A stretch of 64,000 nt of DNA, from contig JAPWFG010000015.1 in the NCBI GenBank assembly GCA_028015205.1, positions 4,960,001 through 5,024,000 on the forward strand, in the 5' to 3' direction. The first letter of the stretch is position 1, and the number at the start of each line of letters is the position of its first letter. This DNA is from Mytilisepta virgata. Lineage: Eukaryota; Mollusca; Bivalvia; Mytilida; Mytilidae. The position numbers and the translations under genes were made by a program. The notes beneath the pieces were generated by a model that was not told the DNA's origin, searched no databases, and saw nothing but the letters and a program-made list of their open reading frames with translations. This document shows, one piece after another, positions 43,865-56,172 of the stretch.

Positions 43865-46800
43865 CTGCCAAATAAAATACAATATAAATGATAGACACAC
43901 ATTTAATCCATATAATCCATACATTTAACTGAAAGTCGTCAAACAACCATATGTAAGGGAATGTATAAAAACAAATACAATAGAACGCTTGACAAACGTT
44001 TGTAATAGTCATGCCAAGACTGATGTTTAGATAGAAAGTTTATTTGAATTCTGGTACTAATTAATAGATGAAGCTATATCGATATGTGAAAATGACTGCT
44101 GTAGAATCTGTTAATTACATCCATATAGTAAAAGGTTGCAGTATTTTAATCTAAGACATACATTTGTAGAATGAACCGACATCAGGTAGTTAGAGGAGGT
44201 GAGAAATGGAGGGAAGAAACAAATACTCACATTCAACATTTTCTTTTTTATTTAATTCATTGTCTGCAAAAAATAATATATATATATATATATATATCTT
44301 GAGACTTAACCCTGGATTTTTCATTGAACAATGTGAATGAAAATTTATCTTGTATGATTATAACAGATTGATTAATTGTTATTTACATAACGTCCAGCAG
44401 AAGTTATCGTTCTAAAAGCAGAATACTACATATAACAAAATTTACCCGAGAATCGTAGTAGCAGAAAGCTTGCCGCCAAAACAATTCCGACCACAGTATA
44501 TACCTCTTTCCCTAAAAAAAATATTTTGATGTAAGTTAACCTCTGAAATAATTTCATAAATCTATGATGAGCATTTTGTTTCTACTTGACCTAGTTTGCT
44601 TAAATGTTGTACAATATGTATATACAATGTTGACATTAAGGGCATGCGATACAGTTTCGACCTACTATTTGATTTGTCTTTGATATTTTGTATAATGGTA
44701 GTTTTTTCTTTGATTTTTCTAAAAAATACAAAGAAAATTAGACCTTCATGTCCTACTTTTTGAGATATTTAATGTTCAATTTTCGGGATGTCTACTGCAA
44801 TTTTGCAAATGTCGTCTTTTCACCTACATTTGTATTTCGAAAAATATCAATTACTTTCTTGTTTTGAAAGATAAATGCATCGGGTGTTTTGCATAAAGAA
44901 GGTTAGTATCTCTTCTCTTCCGATAAATAACATTTATGCGATTATGTGCTACTAGATCTTTTCATTATTTCATAATATGTGATATATGACCAAAACCTTT
45001 GAATTTAGGCACGGCACATCAGTTTATTAAAAATTATCTGCTATTAATAATTTAATTAACAAATCAAATAAGGTTGTCCTTATAATATGCTATCAAACGC
45101 AGTTTCAAAATTAGGGGGTCCATGTGCTAAGTTATGATCAAACTTTATGTTTTACAACCATTGTGTTAATTTCATCTTTTTTGTTAAATGTCCTGTCACC
45201 AATGCGACATACAATGCTGTGTAATGCGTTGCCTCTGTCAAAATAAATTATATTGGAATTATTTTTTTTCCAAATATTTCTGGAGACACTGACATTTTAC
45301 ACCAACTTCTGTTTCTATCAAAGGCACAATATTTAATGTTTGTAAGTAAAGTCAAGAAATACCAAAGGGATATTCGAAGGAGAGAAAAATCGTAACAACT
45401 GACAAACTCAAGAGAACAACGAAGACAAGATAACGTATATGATTAGCGTTTCTCGTGTTTATGTCTTATTAGTATTTGTACCCTCTTTTGAAAAAGTGAA
45501 TCACCATAAATTAGGAATTCCGGTAAATTAATTCTGTAATTTCATTTTTATTAGATGATGTACAAAAATGTAAATGTATCTGCATGAATCAGCATGATAC
45601 ATGTTATTTGTACACTGTCATTTCCTCATAATATTCGTGCACCGTTTGAACTAAGGGATTTTAAACCTACATGTACCAGACGTGAAAGTATTGGGATCTT
45701 TATCTATTCCGAAAGGTACAAAAACTTTCCATCATGAAACCCATTAAAAGGCCACCCTTATAGAGTATTCTAAATGTGTGTACTATTTAGTATTTTGTGT
45801 TATTTGTTGTTTGTCGTTTTATGACGTAATCTAATTTTCAGCGAAAAGGAAACGTCCGAATTAGCGACGTTGCGGGAAAAGGAAAAACAATTTAACGCTG
45901 TTCCGTGAAACTTTCGTGTTGGACGTTAGCGACACGATCATCTCCTATGTAACTGTATCGTATGCCCTTAAATTAAATTTTCAATTTTCCTTTATTCACA
46001 AGCAATGTTGTGTATGTGTGTTCTAAAATTTTATATACATTGATTTCTTATATATGCATAAAATACTAATTAAAATACTAATAAACATTGCCCGCTGCTG
46101 CTACGCTGCTATAAAACTGCAAAAATAGCTGATAAAGTACTAATCTCAAGCGAGGATACTTAAACTGGCTGATGAAACACTTTAACCAGCTGGCCCTTAA
46201 ACAATAGCCATAAAAATGAATTTTCAATTTTCCTTTATTCACAAGCAATGTTGTGTATGTGTGTTCTAAAATTTTATTTCTATATATACATTGATTTCTT
46301 ATATATGCATAAAATACTAATCTTCAGATTTTGATGTTAAAACAAGTTGTTTTCATTTTAAGTGAAATGTAAACGTAATGCTACAGGTTCAGCTGTAAGT
46401 GAAATATCCTATTTCTTATAATTTTAGATAAAATAAACGACCAAAATTTATATACTGGATAGGTATCAATGATGTTACTCCAATGGTTCATTTGGTATGC
46501 CAAAAGTTTAAATTTTAAGAATTTAATTAGTTGAAGTTATAAATTCTTGATAAATAGATGCATTAAATCTATGAAATACCATACATTCTTGTATTTGTTG
46601 TTTTAAATATATATCAACTGAATAAACTATCGCAATTGTCATAAAAAGGATCTGAGGTAGAACTGTCATAATGGTTCTAGAGTAGAACTATTCAGAATGA
46701 TTCTGGGTAGAACTGTCCAGTTGGTTCTAGGTCCTTAAATTGTTCTTGGATAGAACTGTCATAATGGTTCTTGGGTCGAACTATCATAAATGTTGATAAT

Positions 46801-49800
46801 GTAGAACTGTAATAAATGTTGATCACGCAGAACTGGCATAAATGGTTATGGGGTAGAACCGTCCAAAACAGGTCTAGATCAGCACTCTCCAAAAAAAACG
46901 CGCCTCGATCAGAACTGTCCAGGATCGTTATTGTTCAGGACACACCCTGTCCTAAATGGTTCTCTCAGAATGACAGTTAATGAAGTTTTCAAAAACTATT
47001 CTGCTGACAGTTTTGGACAGCTCTAAAGAACGATTGAAACTGGACCCAGTTGTAGATTTTGTACATCTTTGCTTTATTCCTCGATTTGAGAATACCAGTA
47101 TTTCATATCACTTTAGGTTTTGTCATAAAAGAAATTAATATTAAAAATTAATACCGACAAAAAAATTAAAGGAACCGAAAATAAATTGAATATGCCCAGC
47201 TTTAAATCAAACATACACTTGTACTTTACCTTTACATTTCTGATGGTGGTGAATACCTATTGCAAGAGGTATCGCCAACAATACTAATAGTAGTCCAATG
47301 AAAGCAATAACTCGTAAGCATCTATAAACTGAAAGTGAATTTAAAGATTATTTGATAGTTGTAAGGTTTACATGATATACATGTAACTTATAAACTATTT
47401 GTGAACTGCAACCTTAGTTTGAGTAATTATTCCACATTAATAATTTGATTCGCGGTTTCCAGTTTGTTCTTTAAGGGGAAAAAAACTCTGAGATTGCCAA
47501 ATGTGCCTTTCTAAAATATCTAATATTTTATCAAACTTTAGCAAAATAAGGACTCAAAATTGGAGCTGGTTAAAATAATATTCTGATTCAAGAAAGGTCT
47601 AAAGACTTACAGAAGCATCACTATTCTAGAAACCGACGTAGTTAAATGTTAAAACTGATTTGTATTTCATATATGTTCAGAGAAAAAAGTGCAACGGCTT
47701 GACTTTTTCTTATACGTTAGGCTGTATTTTTCACTATTTACATGTATCTGCTATTTTCCCACCTCGTTTTTTCTCTCGTAATTTCTTCAAGGCATTTGTT
47801 TGCAGAATTTTGTACTTTTTACCTGAAAATATATTTTGTTTATCATTTTATTGTCAAAATTTTAGCTCTTCGTATAAAGCTGAATGTGTTTTAAATAAGA
47901 GAGTTTAAACATATATTTTAACCTTCAATTCTTTTGTGATCACAACGCCAAAAACAGACATGACAAACTCATTTACATATACCTTTATGGTCAGCTACGA
48001 CTGAAAAATGCCACTTAAAATGGCCAAAAACACCACCCTAATATTTATGCTGACCGCGATAATTCTTTTTTCCCGTCAAATAATTTATTAATCATGAAAT
48101 CTGAAAATAAATCGTAACCTCAGAATTATAAATCTACCCTTTCTCTATGTGGATCTTTTTATCGACGTTTATTCATTGCAATAAAATTACAATGACATCA
48201 GAACAAGAATATGCAAAGGAATACATTATATATCTATTCATCATGTAAATCTCACTATACATGCATTTAACTTTATTTTCTTTTAACATGTTATTATAAT
48301 AATTATTCGTGACATTTTTAATTTTCTCTCTGAAGGAGTATTTTATTTTTCTATTATATATATCCTCTAGTCCAAAACCTAATTCTGAACTAATTTGTTT
48401 TTTCACAATATCGAAGGTAAACCTTTTCTAACTGTGATTTGTGAATAAAATTAAAGGTGTCGACATACGAATTATTTTTCCATCTCTTTTTGTCGTTCTA
48501 TAATATTCTGAGTATATATCCATATAGAAAATTTCAAAATTATATGTTAGAATAGGTCTTACATGTATTAAATATCAAAACCATCGCAAAATGCCTTGAT
48601 CGGCAAATCGCTGAAGAAAGAGGTAAACGACCTAATTAAATATAACATTTTGCTAAGTTAGAGATACTTTATTCTCATTGCCTTTAATAGAATTTCCTAA
48701 AAACTTGTATTGCTTCGCATGTTCAAGGCATATCCTTTTATATTAAGCAAAATTATTTTTGACTTTATTTCAACAGTTTTGAAAGACCCTTGATTTCGTT
48801 TTCGTACTGTTAATTACAATTTGCCAATTATTACTATATTTTGCGAGATTATTTAGGCTATTTTGAAGGAATTATAAAATAATTTCAATAAGATTTGGTA
48901 AGAAAATAAGAGAGGCGATGAAAAATCCACGACCACACATTGTACAATCAATCTCCTTACAATTGTGTAGCGCCGAAAATATTCGTATCATAAAAGGTAT
49001 AATCTGAAACGAAGAATCGAACAAAAATATAAACAGATTTTCCCGTCGATTTAAGTCGTAATGGATATTTGAATAGCTTTTAAAATTGAAAAAACTTATA
49101 TTTCTTTTCCTACAATTTTGATTTTCAGTAATAGCACGAAATTTTAAATGAGGAAGAATCACATTTAACAAAGCAATCTTGGGCATAGGACATTTTGCAA
49201 TCATAACATTAAGAATTATTGATAAATGTATTAAACTACCCTTATTCCACGTTGATTTTCCTATCGACGTTTATTCACTGCAATAAAACTATAATGACAT
49301 TAGAGTAGGAATCTGCGAAAGGATACATTATGTATCTGTTCGTGTTTAATTAGTCTCCATGAATTGCATCAGGATTCTTAAGATTTGATAGGAAAATAAA
49401 AGAGGCAATGAAAAAACCCCGAGCATACATAGTACAAACATTCTTCCTCACAATTTTGAGGCGTCGAAAATATTCGTATCGTAAGGCCACACTAAATAAA
49501 TATTTCGTTCTTTGGATTTTTGGATGGCAAAAATAGGTGCGAGCGAGCGAAATTTTATTTTTTTTTCAGGCGAAGATCAAATTTACGGGCGGCACAATTT
49601 TTTTTTAAATTTCATATTGCAAAAATCACAATTTTTACAAATTTTAGGAGCGGGTGAACAATTATTTTTATTATGTTCTTGGAAATGAAGAATTTGTGGC
49701 GAATTTTCAGGATTTTTGCAAAATGAGGCGGCATAAATTTTTAAAAAGTCCAACAATTGGAACGGAAAATCCAAAATCATGTTGGTGTGGCCTAAAGGTT

Positions 49801-52800
49801 ATACTTTGAACCGAATCATCGCACTGGATAGTTAAAAAGCTTTTTAAAATTGAAAATCAGCAAAAGAATACCGACGCGACAAAAAGACAAAACATATTTA
49901 TATTTCTTTCCTATAATATGGACTTTCAATGACATTACGAAGTTACTGGTGAGGAAGAATGCCATTAATCAAAGCAATTTTAAGTATCATATATGTTGCC
50001 AAAAAACAAAATATTTAGTGTTTCCATGCAATATATAATATAACATAAAAGTATACACTGTATTACCTTGTAGCCCTGTGAATTAAAAGTAAAGACTATG
50101 CTTACACTTGCAACGACATCCGTCGTATGACATTATATTTTCTGGCCTATCTAAATCAAATAGGTAAAAATTGGAAAATCTCTTGATTTCTATAAATTCT
50201 ACCAGAAAAATGTTGATATGACTCCAGTATAGATTTTCACAATATGTCTCGTTCTATGCATTCGAAACCGCCTCGGTGGTATCGTGGTAGCGTGCTCGCC
50301 CAGAGTGCGGAAGGTCGCGGGTTCGATCCGCGGCCGGGTCAAACCAAAGACATTAAAATTGGTATTTGCTGCTTCTCCGCCAAGCACGCGGCATCTAGGA
50401 GTAAGAGCAAAGACTGGTCGGCTCGGAGTCAGTATAATGTGTCCGAGTGAGGTGATATGTCTTTCTGCGGACAGTTACCTCGTGAGCTAGCACATTAAAA
50501 ATCCGACTTAGCGTGTCGGTCTAGTACAAAGCAGGGATCATATTCATTATCATATCAACATGTTCTCGTTCTGATATGCACCTGGTTGCCACTGGACATT
50601 AAACAATAATTCATCCATCATCCATCTACGCATTTGAGCAAGGTATATGCGTCTCTTATATCATTTCTTGCTGTTCAACATTTTTGAAAGTATTACATTT
50701 ATATAGATTATACACCAATGCCTATAGATAACTTTGTTCATAATCGTACTGAATTATTGTATTGTTTTTTTTATACCAGAGGGTCAGGATAGACAAGAAG
50801 AGGTTTGAGTTCTCACAAAAGAGTTTATCCAATTACAGCTAGATTTTTTAAGGTTTCTATTCTGGCACGAAACATTTTTTATTGGCTTCTATATAAATTC
50901 TAGACAACAATGTGATGTGATCAAAACAGTTTACTTTAATTTTCAATCAGCTATAAATGGAACAAATTTTTGTCATAGTCCGGAAGAAACCATTTATAGT
51001 TTACGTGTGACTCGTATATCTTTGTGGGAGAATATTTTTAATAATTATCCTAACATGAATCAAAATTAAATTGAAAATATTTCAACCGTTAAAGGTGAAG
51101 TATGTTATGATGAAACCAGGGAAGTGTTATTATAAGGTTGTTCGATTTATCGACTACAATTATAGTTTAAAATCGTTTTGTAAGTTGTTAAGTATATCGT
51201 AAGTTACTTTCGTACCCATTTCACAGTGGAATTTACCAGTTAAAACCTGAATCGTCCATATAATAACACCAAGAATTATGGAACATATGAAACCGACAAA
51301 TGTCCATGACATGTATAGTTGCCAACACTGAATTCCTGAAAAAAAGAATCAAAGTAGAACATACCTTTTACTAATATTAATTATTTGCAATGGAATTAAT
51401 GTTCATTAGTAGTGAAGTTTTGCTAATGACCATTGATTGATCAGTATTATTATAAAGGTACAAAGTATTTACACGAGCTATTTAAGACCTATTTCGAATC
51501 GTATCCAAAAACGCATGTACATGCTCTACATATAAAATTAAAATAATTGTAAGTTTATTGTAGAAGATATACGACAGTTCTCTGCTTATTAAATGTCTGC
51601 AAATAACTGTATAAAATACCATGACTAGCTAACTTCCCAGGTCCCAACAGGTACATTTTCTATCAATATAACTTGAATTTTTTTTGTCATAACCTCGCAT
51701 TAAATGATTAGGTGCTTGGAGTTTAAAATCTATACAGCACCGTGTACTAATTATATAATAAAGTCAAAGATAAATAGTATGGATTGGTCTGCTGAGATGT
51801 TATCTTTAGGAACTGCCAAAAACTTTGGGACACTAAATGTATTGATTAGATCTTGTTTGTGTGTTAGAGTAGACATGAATATACAATATCGATAATTCTT
51901 ATCAATGCATATACATGTATATGTAGGTCAATACGGCATGGATATCGTGTTTGTATGTAAGAGTAGACATGAGAATGTAATATTTATAATTTTTATAAAT
52001 GCATATACATGTACAAAACATGTTCCTTGGACTTTGTTTTATATTTTTAGGCTCGTTTTTATCTGTTCTTCTGTGTTGACTTTTCGAAATTTTGTCCCTA
52101 GGGAACCTAATGAAAGATTTGATACATTTATAAAAGTTCTTTTTAAAGATAACTTTGGATTTTAATTCTCCTGACACTCCTGACACTCGCCAAACACAGG
52201 TACATTGTTAAAGTAGTAAATACGGAATAGAGACATTCACACTAGGACATGCTAATTGTTCTGTTGATTATTCACCAAGTACCTATATCTACTTAATATC
52301 TGATATTTTAAAAAAGGTTATATAATTGTTTCGCCAAATCTGTATGATTTACTGAAGTCAGGAATAATGAACAATGAAGTGCACTTTTCGACATGAATGT
52401 TCATATTCCTCAATAAATTTAAAAATAAAAATATATCTCACCTTTTGTTTTCTGGCCGTTTTCATCTACAAAATTGTCACATAAAATTATAGTCATTCTG
52501 TCAGAAAGATACCCTTTTTTTATCTCTATGGTACCGTAATGTTTTAGCTGTATGTAAAAGTACACGATTTCAAACATACCGTATTAATTATTTTTGAGAA
52601 TCAAATCAAATTTTGTATCAAATAATTTATTACGTTTAAAATGATACAGAATATGTACGTGTACATGTCATTTTATAAATTAATGAAATATCGACCAAGA
52701 TTATAAACATTCAACGAGATTAAAGGCACGTGAGAATCTTTAATATTGTCAATGCTTGATAGTACTAGTCTTAGCAGTTTCCTTGTACATGTATTTTCGA

Positions 52801-55800
52801 AATATTATAGTATTAAATATTAAAAGACAAAAGAACAAAATTTCAAATGATTAATGATAGAAATTTTTTTCAAACGTTGAATTTTTCGGTTTTCTTTTTT
52901 TTTTTTTTTTTTGTTTGTTTGCTGTTTTGCTACCACTGTAATTTCTGAGTAAATTAGATGAATATGGATTTCAATATATAGAAAAATCATATTCTGCATT
53001 ACCTCTGTCTTTCAAAACCGTTACATTAACTGTTGCTTTATCCTTGTTTGTTCCGTGTTTGCACTCCCATTCTCCGTTGTAATGGCTATTGATGATTCCC
53101 ATTACAGATAACACTGTTATATTTTTGCGTATATCTTGTTTAATTCGTGAATTATTGAATGTAGAAAAGCATTTTGAATTGGGCGTAGGTTGAAGGCAGA
53201 ATCCACGCTCTATTTCATGGTTATCCAAGAATTCAACCATGAAGGCTAAAGTATTAACTCTGCAGGTTAAATTCAATAGATTTCTCTGGACGCTCCATGT
53301 TAAGCATATCTCTATGTTACAGGCAAATGTGTCTAAAACAAATAATGGGAATAAGTACATTGTGTATAGTTAAAATTTTCGGGTAGAAAAATAAACTTAA
53401 TGATACCCTATTCCTTTACATATATGATATTTAAAAAAAAAACTGTTTCATTGTCATGTTGAATTATTTAACGTTTGATATGATGGTACATTTCATTGTA
53501 CAAGTTGGTAAGTACATTCAATGGTAAACATTTACAAAGGTTGGAATATTGAAAGTAAAACCGTACTTTTGTTACATAAGTGCCAAATCAAAATCTGCGA
53601 CTTGAAACAGGGGTAATTGACAAACAGGTTGAAGTTGAAATATAGTCATCAATCTTGAGTTCGGAGAAGTTTAACCGGTTTCTTATTTCGCGTTTTCATT
53701 TCACAACTGAAATATGTTTATAATTATCCTCCATGTGACTGCAATGCGAGCATTTGGTTGCTGGGCTTGGAATTACAAACCCCAGGTATTTGAAGGTAAA
53801 ATCGTACTCTGTAGTTAAACATGAATATGTATATAACCTCCTCGGTGAGAGACTTTAATTATATGTAACACCTATTCAATACATTTTAAATACCTAATTT
53901 GTAATGATTTTAATACTTTTCAGTTATGTATTTTGTAAAATGTTTGAGAAACTTTTATATTCAATAAACATGTGAATAGCCTATAAATAATGATTTAAAT
54001 CGTCCCAAGTAAGTATTTGGTCCGATTTTAAAAAAAAAATAAAAAATATTACCTAACATTTACCACATATGAAGAATTACAAGGGAGTATTTAAGATTTA
54101 AATCGTCCCAAGTAAGTATTTGGTCCGATTTTTAAAAAATATAAAAATATTACCTAACATTTACGACATATGAAGAATTACAAGGGAGTATTTAAGAGAA
54201 AAAATTCGAATCACAGATTTTTGTGGAACGAAAAAAATTACTGGTTGAATGTGTGCTTAGTAAACTTTTCATAAGTACTTATTTATGAAATAGAAGAAAT
54301 AGTACCACATTGATTCATTATTTTCTTCTTTCACAAAACTATATTGTATTGCAAATTTGACATCGGTTATCATGGTTATTGAAAATATTCTCATTCAAAA
54401 TAGCACGAACACACATTGCCCTTATAAAACTCAATACGGAAAACTAGAAAAGTATAATCGTGACGAGTTTGTGTATGAAGCATTATGGAGTGTCTTTCTT
54501 TTAAAATAATACCTTCATGTCTAAATAACCTATCACATTATTTTGTTTGAAAGCTGTGTCTATTATCTAATGACAAGCATCCGAAGATTATGATATTTAT
54601 ACGACCTCTGTGTAATTACATTACACGTTTTTACATTACCTATCAAGTATACATTTCGGTTACCTCGGTATTGTAACTGAATAAAATATTGCAAAGAAGA
54701 TCATTTCTTTTTTTTTTCTTCCAGATACTGTCTTAAGTTATCCGTTGAGTCCGTCGTATATCCCTAATGCTATTCTATCTGGAACTTTTTAATAACAATG
54801 ATGCATTGTTCTCATAACCTTCATTTTTTAAATGTTGACAGATATTGGAAGTTGAAACATGTACGAACATTTAAAACTTACAAAATCACAACTGCCATAC
54901 TCATAGTTACTTTTATTAGACATGTCAGTGTGGCACTGAAGCAGACAGATATTTGCAATTTAGTCAGTGCCAGTATGAGGAAATTGTTCATTCCTGGCAC
55001 ATGTAATAATGTATGTTTGCTACATCTCTACAGAATAGCAATTGGCTTAATCACATGTTCTAATATGACATCTTATATGTCGTCAAATGAGATATTTCCC
55101 AGTATATCCAATCTAAGCACATGCGTATACAGGATGAATTTGGTAAGCTTTAACGAATACAAGTATTTTTTTTCGCACGAAATAGTTTTCCTTTAGAAAG
55201 AAATCATGCGATACCGCCATAATACTAGTGTATGATAACAATTCTGAAAAGGTTGTACACTACAATACACATTTACGTAGGCTGCGCCATCCAAATTCTT
55301 CAACGCAGTGACGGTTACCGGTAGTCTGTGAAACGTGCGTTTCATCATGTTTCTTTTGTAAACTATGAATTATATAATTTGACTGTGCAATACATTTTAT
55401 CTTGTAAAAATAGTAAATTTAAAAGTTGCTCTTAAAAGGAAAGATTGCACCACTTAAATTGCAAAAAGAAATGGAACAGCCAAACCAATATCGGATACAT
55501 AATGGACAACCAAAATGAGCAAAATTAGCGTATTTGTCATATTAAAATATAAATAATTCATGAGGGCTATATGATTGAGGTCATTTGCTCATGGAGGGCT
55601 TCGGTGGCCGAGTAATCTAGGTAGTTCGTCATGACTACTAATGATCACTAGCCTGTCAACGCTGAGGTTGTGAGTTCGAATCTCACCTGTGGCGGGATGT
55701 GTTCGACTCCGATCTTAATTGACAAGGATTGCCAACTTCCCTACAGAAGGTCGGTGGTTCTCTCCGGGTACTCTGGCTTCCTCCACCAATAAAAACTTGC

Positions 55801-56062
55801 AGCCACGAAATAGCCAAATATGTTGCAAGCGGCGTAAAACCCCAACTAAACAACTAAACATCATGCTCATGGTACTGGTCTTTATATTCTCAGCTATCGC
55901 TGGGTATAAAAAATCGAATATAAAGTCCCCGCAAATGTGAAAATTACTTCAACTCGCATGAATTATTTCTTCAATAATAAAGAATTCTGCCACGACTTTT
56001 GAATATATACTATAACTACCTTTATAAAGTGAAGCCAGTAATACAACCACAAGTATAGACAT
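43815..56062 (-). CDS. Immunoglobulin-domain membrane receptor, nine-exon model
   Basis: Predicted exons, 5' to 3' on the minus strand: 56062-56020, 53332-53003, 52465-52442, 51335-51237, 50150-50106, 47328-47230, 44511-44446, 44263-44231, 43864-43815. All have AG/GT borders and every intron is phase 1, so any exon can be skipped without losing frame. The model encodes a signal peptide, one extracellular Ig domain, short linkers, three hydrophobic TM exons and a short acidic tail ending QEMNTL. A mature form probably uses one TM exon (about 190-215 aa); with all included it would be about 250 aa. It is likely a cell-surface recognition or adhesion protein, perhaps immune; ligand and signalling are unknown. 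There is no ITIM or SH2-type tyrosine motif in the tail. The exon chain is inferred from sequence only. Confidence 0.72.
44231..44263 (-). CDS. Ig receptor tail exon, 33 nt
   Basis: Between TTTTTTGCAG and GTGAGT. Encodes NELNKKENVE, a charged cytoplasmic piece. Confidence 0.65.
44446..44511 (-). CDS. Ig receptor TM exon 3, 66 nt
   Basis: Between TTTTTTTAG and GTAAAT. Encodes KEVYTVVGIVLAASFLLLRF, a shorter hydrophobic segment. Confidence 0.65.
45345..45435 (-). repeat. Dispersed repeat, inverted copy
   Basis: Reverse complement of the right half of the repeat at 43080-43400 (AAATACCAAAGGGATATTCG, TGACAAACTCAAGAGAACAA). Confidence 0.8.
45975..46321. repeat. Direct duplication within an intron
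   Basis: About 96-103 bp (AATTTTCAATTTTCCTTTAT ... ATATATGCATAAAATACTAA) occurs at 45975-46070 and again at 46219-46321, differing mainly by a small insertion (TTTCTATA). Confidence 0.88.
46640..46930. repeat. Minisatellite, about 27-30 bp units
   Basis: Around ten imperfect units based on GTAGAACTGTCATAATGGTT plus CT(A/G)GG. It is non-coding; the 66-codon minus frame is incidental. Confidence 0.82.
47230..47328 (-). CDS. Ig receptor TM exon 2, 99 nt
   Basis: Between CACTTTCAG and GTAAAG. Same length and phases as TM exon 1, but encodes a different helix, RVIAFIGLLLVLLAIPLAIG, followed by IHHHQKCK. Confidence 0.75.
47329..50105 (-). other. Intron of the Ig receptor with segmental duplications
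   Basis: Parts of 48130-49200 recur in diverged form at 49235-49990: CGACGTTTATTCA(T/C)TGCAATAAAA at 48167 and 49265, GTAAGAAAATAAGAGAGGCG at 48899 against TAGGAAAATAAAAGAGGCAA at 49389, and GAGGAAGAATCACATTTAAC against GAGGAAGAATGCCATTAATC. No gene is seen in either copy. Confidence 0.7.
49484..49793. mobile_element. 310-bp MITE
   Basis: Ends AGGCCACAC(T) ... (A)GTGTGGCCT are inverted repeats of about 9-12 bp around a non-coding AT-rich core. The diverged paralogue at about 48990 reads CGTATCATAAAAGG without the insert, against CGTATCGTA | AAAGG here, so the insertion limits are clear. The target duplication is TA/TAA or absent. Family not assigned. Confidence 0.8.
50106..50150 (-). CDS. 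Ig receptor linker exon, 45 nt
   Basis: Between TTTGATTTAG and GTAAGC. Encodes RPENIMSYDGCRCK, polar and Cys-bearing, placed directly before TM exon 2 as the 24-nt microexon is before TM exon 1. Confidence 0.58.
50270..50628 (+). mobile_element. tRNA-derived SINE-like repeat
   Basis: Starts with a tRNA-like head (CCTCGGTGGTATCGTGGTAG; B-box GGTTCGATCC in GGTCGCGGGTTCGATCCGCG), then a unique body and a tail CATCCATCATCCATC. The head pairs poorly at the acceptor and carries a long 3' body, so it is not a real tRNA. Possible flanking duplication GCATTYGA. It lies in a receptor intron on the opposite strand. Confidence 0.72.
51237..51335 (-). CDS. Ig receptor TM exon 1, 99 nt
   Basis: Between TTTTTTTCAG and GTAAAT. 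Encodes IQCWQLYMSWTFVGFICSII then LGVIIWTIQVLT, a single membrane-spanning helix. Confidence 0.75.
51900..52200. other. Intronic sequence, no gene seen
   Basis: Two diverged copies of GTTTGT(A/G)TGT(A/T)AGAGTAGACATGA (51857 and 51950) form a small duplication. The overlapping 86- and 94-codon frames have no recognisable content. Confidence 0.5.
52442..52465 (-). CDS. Ig receptor microexon, 24 nt
   Basis: Between TTTTGTAG and GTGAGA; adds about eight polar residues (DENGQKTK) between the Ig domain and the membrane. Confidence 0.65.
53003..53332 (-). CDS. Ig receptor exon: Ig domain
   Basis: 330 nt between TTTGTTTTAG and GTAATG. It contains the first Ig cysteine in LLNLTCRV, the second in YNGEWECKHGTNKDKATVNV, and two extra cysteines (GFCLQPTPNSKC) that may form a second disulphide. 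NLT, NNS, NIT and NVT are potential N-glycosylation sites. Confidence 0.85.
53992..54196. repeat. Two tandem copies of a 103-bp unit
   Basis: GATTTAAATCGTCCCAAGTA ... AATTACAAGGGAGTATTTAA at 53992 and again at 54095, differing by a few bases, mostly in an A run. Confidence 0.9.
55595..55863 (+). mobile_element. tRNA-derived SINE-like repeat with 9-bp TSD
   Basis: Head GGCTTCGGTGGCCGAGTAAT ... GAGTTCGAATCTCACC resembles a class II tRNA (A-box TGGCCGAGTAATC, B-box GAGTTCGAATCTC). The body includes TCTCCGGGTACTCTGGCTTC and ends CCAACTAAACAACTAAACA. The direct repeat TGCTCATGG flanks it at 55586-55594 and 55864-55872, showing a real insertion. Confidence 0.8.
56020..56062 (-). CDS. Ig receptor exon: start codon and signal peptide
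   Basis: ATG at 56062 opens MSILVVVLLASLYK, a short hydrophobic leader, and ends with one extra base before GTAGTT (phase 1). A CCTCAG acceptor-like site precedes the leader by about 30 nt, so a 5' UTR intron is possible. Confidence 0.72.
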
Positions 56063-56160
56063 GTCGTTTAAAGACAAGTACGACTTCAACTGAGGAAAAA
56101 CTGAAAAGATAAGGCATCAAAGTTAATTCTTGTTTTTTTTATGAAGAACATTGTACTTAC

Positions 56161-56172
56161 CATGTTCTGCAT
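56161..56172 (-). other. Candidate 12-nt microexon
   Basis: ATGCAGAACATG lies between CTTCTTTTAG and GTAAGTAC on the minus strand, both strong splice consensus, and keeps phase 1. It is upstream of the receptor start codon, so it would be 5' UTR or belong to another transcript. Low certainty. Confidence 0.3.

Larger units (their letters stand above)
44512..47229 (-). other. Intron of the Ig receptor
   Basis: Holds the inverted dispersed repeat at 45345-45435, a direct duplication (45975-46070 and 46219-46321) and the minisatellite at 46640-46930. No further gene is seen. Confidence 0.6.
53333..56019 (-). other. First intron of the Ig receptor
   Basis: Contains a tandem duplication (53992-54196) and the SINE-like repeat at 55595-55863. 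A 132-codon plus-strand frame at 54798-55196 is bounded by TTGACAG and TTG-GTAAGC, but I recognise no family in it. Confidence 0.6.

Noticed and set aside
50270..50340. Possible functional tRNA gene
   Set aside because: A B-box is present, but the ends do not form a proper acceptor stem and a long non-tRNA body follows, as in a SINE.
54798..55196. 132-codon plus-strand ORF with splice-like edges
   Set aside because: No recognisable domain, lies in an intron of the opposite-strand receptor, and has no neighbouring compatible exon that I could find. Left unassigned.
55595..55695. Possible functional Ser/Leu tRNA
   Set aside because: tRNA-like only in the promoter region; the arms do not close, and it is part of a 269-bp unit with flanking 9-bp duplications.
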